From positions 1 to 64,000 of the forward strand of contig DYHH01000016.1 in the NCBI GenBank assembly GCA_020724265.1: DNA of 64,000 nucleotides. The letters are read 5' to 3'. The notes under the pieces are model-generated. The model had not been told where the DNA came from, ran no database searches, and saw only the letters and a program-made list of their open reading frames with translations. Source of the DNA: Melioribacter roseus (GTDB lineage Bacteria > Bacteroidota > Ignavibacteria > Ignavibacteriales > Melioribacteraceae). Numbering within the stretch: position 1 is the first letter of the stretch; each line of letters opens with the position of its first letter. Of the stretch, positions 61,522 to 64,000 are shown piece by piece. The position numbers were made by a program, and so were the translations under genes.

Positions 61522-62436
61522 TTAGAATATTTCTTTAAATATTTGTTCTAATCTAGTATCATCATATAACCCATCTAGAGAAAATGGAATTTTTAGATTC
61601 TTCAAAACTTCGCCGAATTTTTTATAACCATTATCATTTCGTAGTTCAACCCAATGCACATTTAAACTATCAAGTTGATTTTTATTGGTTTCTGAAAGTT
61701 TGTCAGCAACAAAAACTTTACTATCTCTCGCAATTACAGCATCTGCACTTTCTGGATTGCCTTTACCCATTAACTTAACTTCACATTTGTGATTATTTGT
61801 TCCCTCAACCAAATAAAAATCAATTTCTCTTTCAAAAGTTGAATCATCAGAATCTTTTTTTCCTTTTAGTTTTACAGAATAATTTGAATCAGAAACTCCA
61901 TATAATTTACAAAGAGTTTGCATTAATGGTTTTTCAACTCGTTTACCAGCAGTGCTCCACAATCCACCCCTTAAGGCAGCACGTTTTACAGCTAATGTAT
62001 TTATAACGACTAGACTTTCACTGATATTCAATTCTACACTAACAGTTTTCATTTTTATTGTAAGTGTCAAACTAAAATCACTTTCATCATCAACAAGTGC
62101 ACTTATAGCATTATAAAGTTGATCATAATGAGTATTAGATGCTTCTATTACAATCTCTCGTGTGGCAGAATTATACATATTAGAAATAGTTTTTTTATTT
62201 AACCCAGAATTGATAGCTATTTCTTCAGAAGTCAAATTACTTGAAAGAAATTCTTTTTTATACCAGTCGGTGGTAATCTTTTCATTCTTTAACTTGGCAT
62301 CAACAATCTTTTTGAAAAACTCAATTGAATACTGTAAAAATTGTGCATTAATGAGAGTTACGATCTCAATTCTATAATCCTCACCTTTTAACAACTTTAA
62401 AATAATATTTTTTGCAACTTGTTCAGTAAGCGTCAT
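61522..62436 (-). CDS. Type II restriction endonuclease, CfrBI-like
   Basis: The 304-residue protein has an N-terminal helical half with a helix-turn-helix-like region (LTSEEIAINSGLNKKTISNMY) and a C-terminal PD-(D/E)xK nuclease: FEREIDFYLV with the Asp, CEVKLMGKG with the ExK pair. ALRGGLWSTAGKRVEKPLMQ fits the CfrBI family, which cuts CCWWGG, by recall of the family. It overlaps the methyltransferase gene by 4 bp. The site would need to be tested. Confidence 0.72.
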   Translation of the reverse strand: MTLTEQVAKNIILKLLKGEDYRIEIVTLINAQFLQYSIEFFKKIVDAKLKNEKITTDWYKKEFLSSNLTSEEIAINSGLNKKTISNMYNSATREIVIEASNTHYDQLYNAISALVDDESDFSLTLTIKMKTVSVELNISESLVVINTLAVKRAALRGGLWSTAGKRVEKPLMQTLCKLYGVSDSNYSVKLKGKKDSDDSTFEREIDFYLVEGTNNHKCEVKLMGKGNPESADAVIARDSKVFVADKLSETNKNQLDSLNVHWVELRNDNGYKKFGEVLKNLKIPFSLDGLYDDTRLEQIFKEIF

Positions 62437-63818
62437 TTGATTGTCTCAATAATTTTTTTGAATTCATGCAATGAATAATATTTATTAGGAAATTCAGAAT
62501 TAAATAAAACATTTTGCCCAATGTTTTCTATTATACGCTGAAAGTATTTTTCTGATATTTCAGTCGTGAAAAAGAATCTATCAAGCGACTGTGCCGCTTT
62601 TCCAAAAGTACCGCTACCTCCAAATGGATCAAAAACTAAATCATTTTTGAATGAATAATATTTTAAAACTCTAAGACATAATTCCAATGGAAAAACGGCT
62701 GTATGTGTTTTATCAAAAGTTGGGTCAATATTCCAAGTGTTTGTTTTATCAATTTCACCTAAGACTTTGCTTTCTTGAACTGTCTTGTAGTCGTATTGCC
62801 GAATATTCCAATCAATTAACTTGTGAGTCTTTTTACGGTATACCATAAGGTATTCTGTAATAGCTGTAGGTTTGTATGCAAGAGGCTTTCTGTGCTGACG
62901 GAAACTAGAATTGCGATCTTTTGCACTGAATTCTGGTTTTACCCAAACAATATCATCAATAAATTCCCAACCCATTTCAATTAAAAAAGGGTGTATATCA
63001 AATGGAATTGGATATCTTTTGCTTGAATGTTGACGACTAACTCGCGGGATGATTATTGGGGAAGTGTTTAATATGAAAAATCTTCCTTCTTTTGTAATTC
63101 GATGAACTTCTTTAAAAACATCTCTCAAAAATTCTAAATATTCATTATAACTTTGATAAATTGAATAATCTCTTGCATTATAATAAGGTGGGGATGTAAA
63201 AGTTAGGTGAATTGATTCATCTTGAACAACTTTCAATACTTTGAGAACGTCTCCATTTACAGCAACATTTTTCAAATGATCAGGAGATTTGCAATGATTT
63301 TCGAGGTATGTAGATTTAGAATTATCAAAATATTCTTTTTCGATTACGTTTCTAATTACTTCATTAGGGTGATTAATTAATTTTTTTAGCTCAGCAATAA
63401 CTTGGTGGTTATCATTAAATACTAATAAGCCTCTAATCGCTTGTAGCACAATTTTGGGATCAGAATCATTCAAACTATTGATTAAGACAGGTATTGCATT
63501 TTTATTGCGCATTCTTCCAATTGATGAAATAGCTTCTCGTCTAACCATTGTGCTTTCATCTGAAATAGAAATATTTTCTAAATGAGTTAAATAAGCCTCA
63601 TCACATAATTTTCCAAGATTCTTAACTGCTAATAATCTTATCTTTTCGGCAGGATGCTTACAAAGAGGAACGAAATATTTTCCATCAAAACTTTCTGGTA
63701 ATCTTCCCAATTTATCTAAGGTAAAAAAAAGTGTTTTGGTATCATTAGCTGGATTTAAATACTTACCGAGTTCACCATTGTTTGCGTTTTTTAGTTCAGC
63801 TATTTCAGATTTTGTCAC
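62433..63818 (-). CDS. HEAT-repeat/N4-cytosine DNA methyltransferase fusion
   Basis: Residues about 45-165 hold three to four HEAT repeats (RREAISSIGRMRNKNAIPVL; DPKIVLQAIRGLLVF). Residues about 185-450 form a beta-class methyltransferase with FTSPPYYNARDYS (motif IV, before motif I) and VFDPFGGSGTFGKAA (SAM site). TSPPY is typical of N4-cytosine enzymes such as M.CfrBI. It protects the host against the endonuclease encoded 4 bp later. The HEAT part may bind DNA, the nuclease or another protein. Confidence 0.83.
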   Translation of the reverse strand: MTKSEIAELKNANNGELGKYLNPANDTKTLFFTLDKLGRLPESFDGKYFVPLCKHPAEKIRLLAVKNLGKLCDEAYLTHLENISISDESTMVRREAISSIGRMRNKNAIPVLINSLNDSDPKIVLQAIRGLLVFNDNHQVIAELKKLINHPNEVIRNVIEKEYFDNSKSTYLENHCKSPDHLKNVAVNGDVLKVLKVVQDESIHLTFTSPPYYNARDYSIYQSYNEYLEFLRDVFKEVHRITKEGRFFILNTSPIIIPRVSRQHSSKRYPIPFDIHPFLIEMGWEFIDDIVWVKPEFSAKDRNSSFRQHRKPLAYKPTAITEYLMVYRKKTHKLIDWNIRQYDYKTVQESKVLGEIDKTNTWNIDPTFDKTHTAVFPLELCLRVLKYYSFKNDLVFDPFGGSGTFGKAAQSLDRFFFTTEISEKYFQRIIENIGQNVLFNSEFPNKYYSLHEFKKIIETIK

Positions 63819-64000
63819 AGCATTTCCCTTAATAAATAATTATTTGTAATAAATTTAACCAAATTTTCCAACTGGCTGTACATAAAAAAATGAAGCAATC
63901 CCTCAAATTACTTTTGCAATTCTAAATCCTAATATAACCCAAACCAAAATCTCAATCAACAATTTCAAAAGTTTGATTTTAAATCGAGGACAAAAAAAAT
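63819..64000. other. Right-edge non-coding stretch
   Basis: This 182-bp stretch is upstream of the methyltransferase gene, which reads leftwards. It should hold its promoter. No controller-protein gene and no clear operator is seen before the window ends. Confidence 0.4.

Noticed and set aside
1-64000. CRISPR arrays, tRNA and rRNA genes
   Set aside because: No regularly spaced repeats or recognisable tRNA/rRNA sequences were seen on either strand by eye; a tRNA or covariance-model scan could not be run.

Overview
The window looks like a chromosomal segment of an AT-rich member of the FCB group, most likely Ignavibacteria/Melioribacter-like (Ignavibacteriota, next to Bacteroidota and Chlorobiota). 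The reasons are: a secreted protein with a type IX secretion C-terminal signal (NYPNPFNP motif), lipoproteins with acidic stretches after the lipid cysteine, a GSCFA-domain protein, a DUF4922/HIT-like protein, several TTG-N20/21-TAnnTTTG promoters of the Bacteroidota kind, and many TTG/GTG starts behind good Shine-Dalgarno sequences. Taxonomy is inferred from gene content and was not tested. I see no tRNA, rRNA or CRISPR array.

Layout. 1-115: probable end of an insertion sequence, inserted in the start of a Rossmann-fold gene. 112-9665: a PAS/sigma-54 activator, an outer-membrane protein, an ATP-cone nucleoside kinase, a VapBC-type toxin-antitoxin pair, two VOC proteins, a T9SS cargo protein and a secreted CBM48/GH63-like hydrolase. 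9748-17444: a TPR protein, then mnmE-mnmG-rsmG with two near-perfect parS sites around a hairpin between mnmE and mnmG, an OB-fold lipoprotein and an RlmL-type methyltransferase. 17455-21996: a HigBA-like pair, a 55-residue zinc-ribbon protein, a serine beta-lactamase-like hydrolase, a GNAT protein and two related tiny membrane proteins.

22007-25351 is the outstanding locus: a structured 117-nt RNA closed by an 8-bp GC-rich stem, followed by two different reverse transcriptases (YVDD and YIDD, both with intact motifs). I read this as a DRT type 3-like antiphage system (UG3 + UG8 reverse transcriptases). An unpaired AC-only stretch in the RNA, just before its closing strand, is a candidate template.

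25429-38282 is mixed metabolism: a long KamA-family radical SAM enzyme, a CPBP protease, cupin, lipoproteins, a stand-alone SIR2-like NADase, a Tat-exported metallo-beta-lactamase-fold protein, an asparagine-synthase-like protein without its glutaminase cysteine, an esterase and a PhzF protein. 38394-44915 is a signalling block: two STAS proteins, a three-PAS histidine kinase, a sigma-54 response regulator with a GSFTGA loop and a receiver-PP2C phosphatase; no RsbW-like kinase is present. 44912-50874 holds a DUF4922/GT2 pair, an RlpA protein, a beta-barrel protein, pyrE and a GSCFA protein.

50988-56430 is a sucrose operon (fructokinase, fused sucrose-phosphate synthase/phosphatase, sucrose synthase). 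It is followed by a desaturase strikingly like eukaryotic sphingolipid delta-4 desaturases, a Rieske protein, an SbtA/SbtB bicarbonate transport pair, an NmrA-like protein and, at the right edge, a CfrBI-like restriction-modification system whose methyltransferase carries an N-terminal HEAT-repeat domain. The reverse transcriptase locus, SIR2 protein, restriction-modification system and two toxin-antitoxin pairs make the segment rich in defence functions, but they are spread out rather than in one island.
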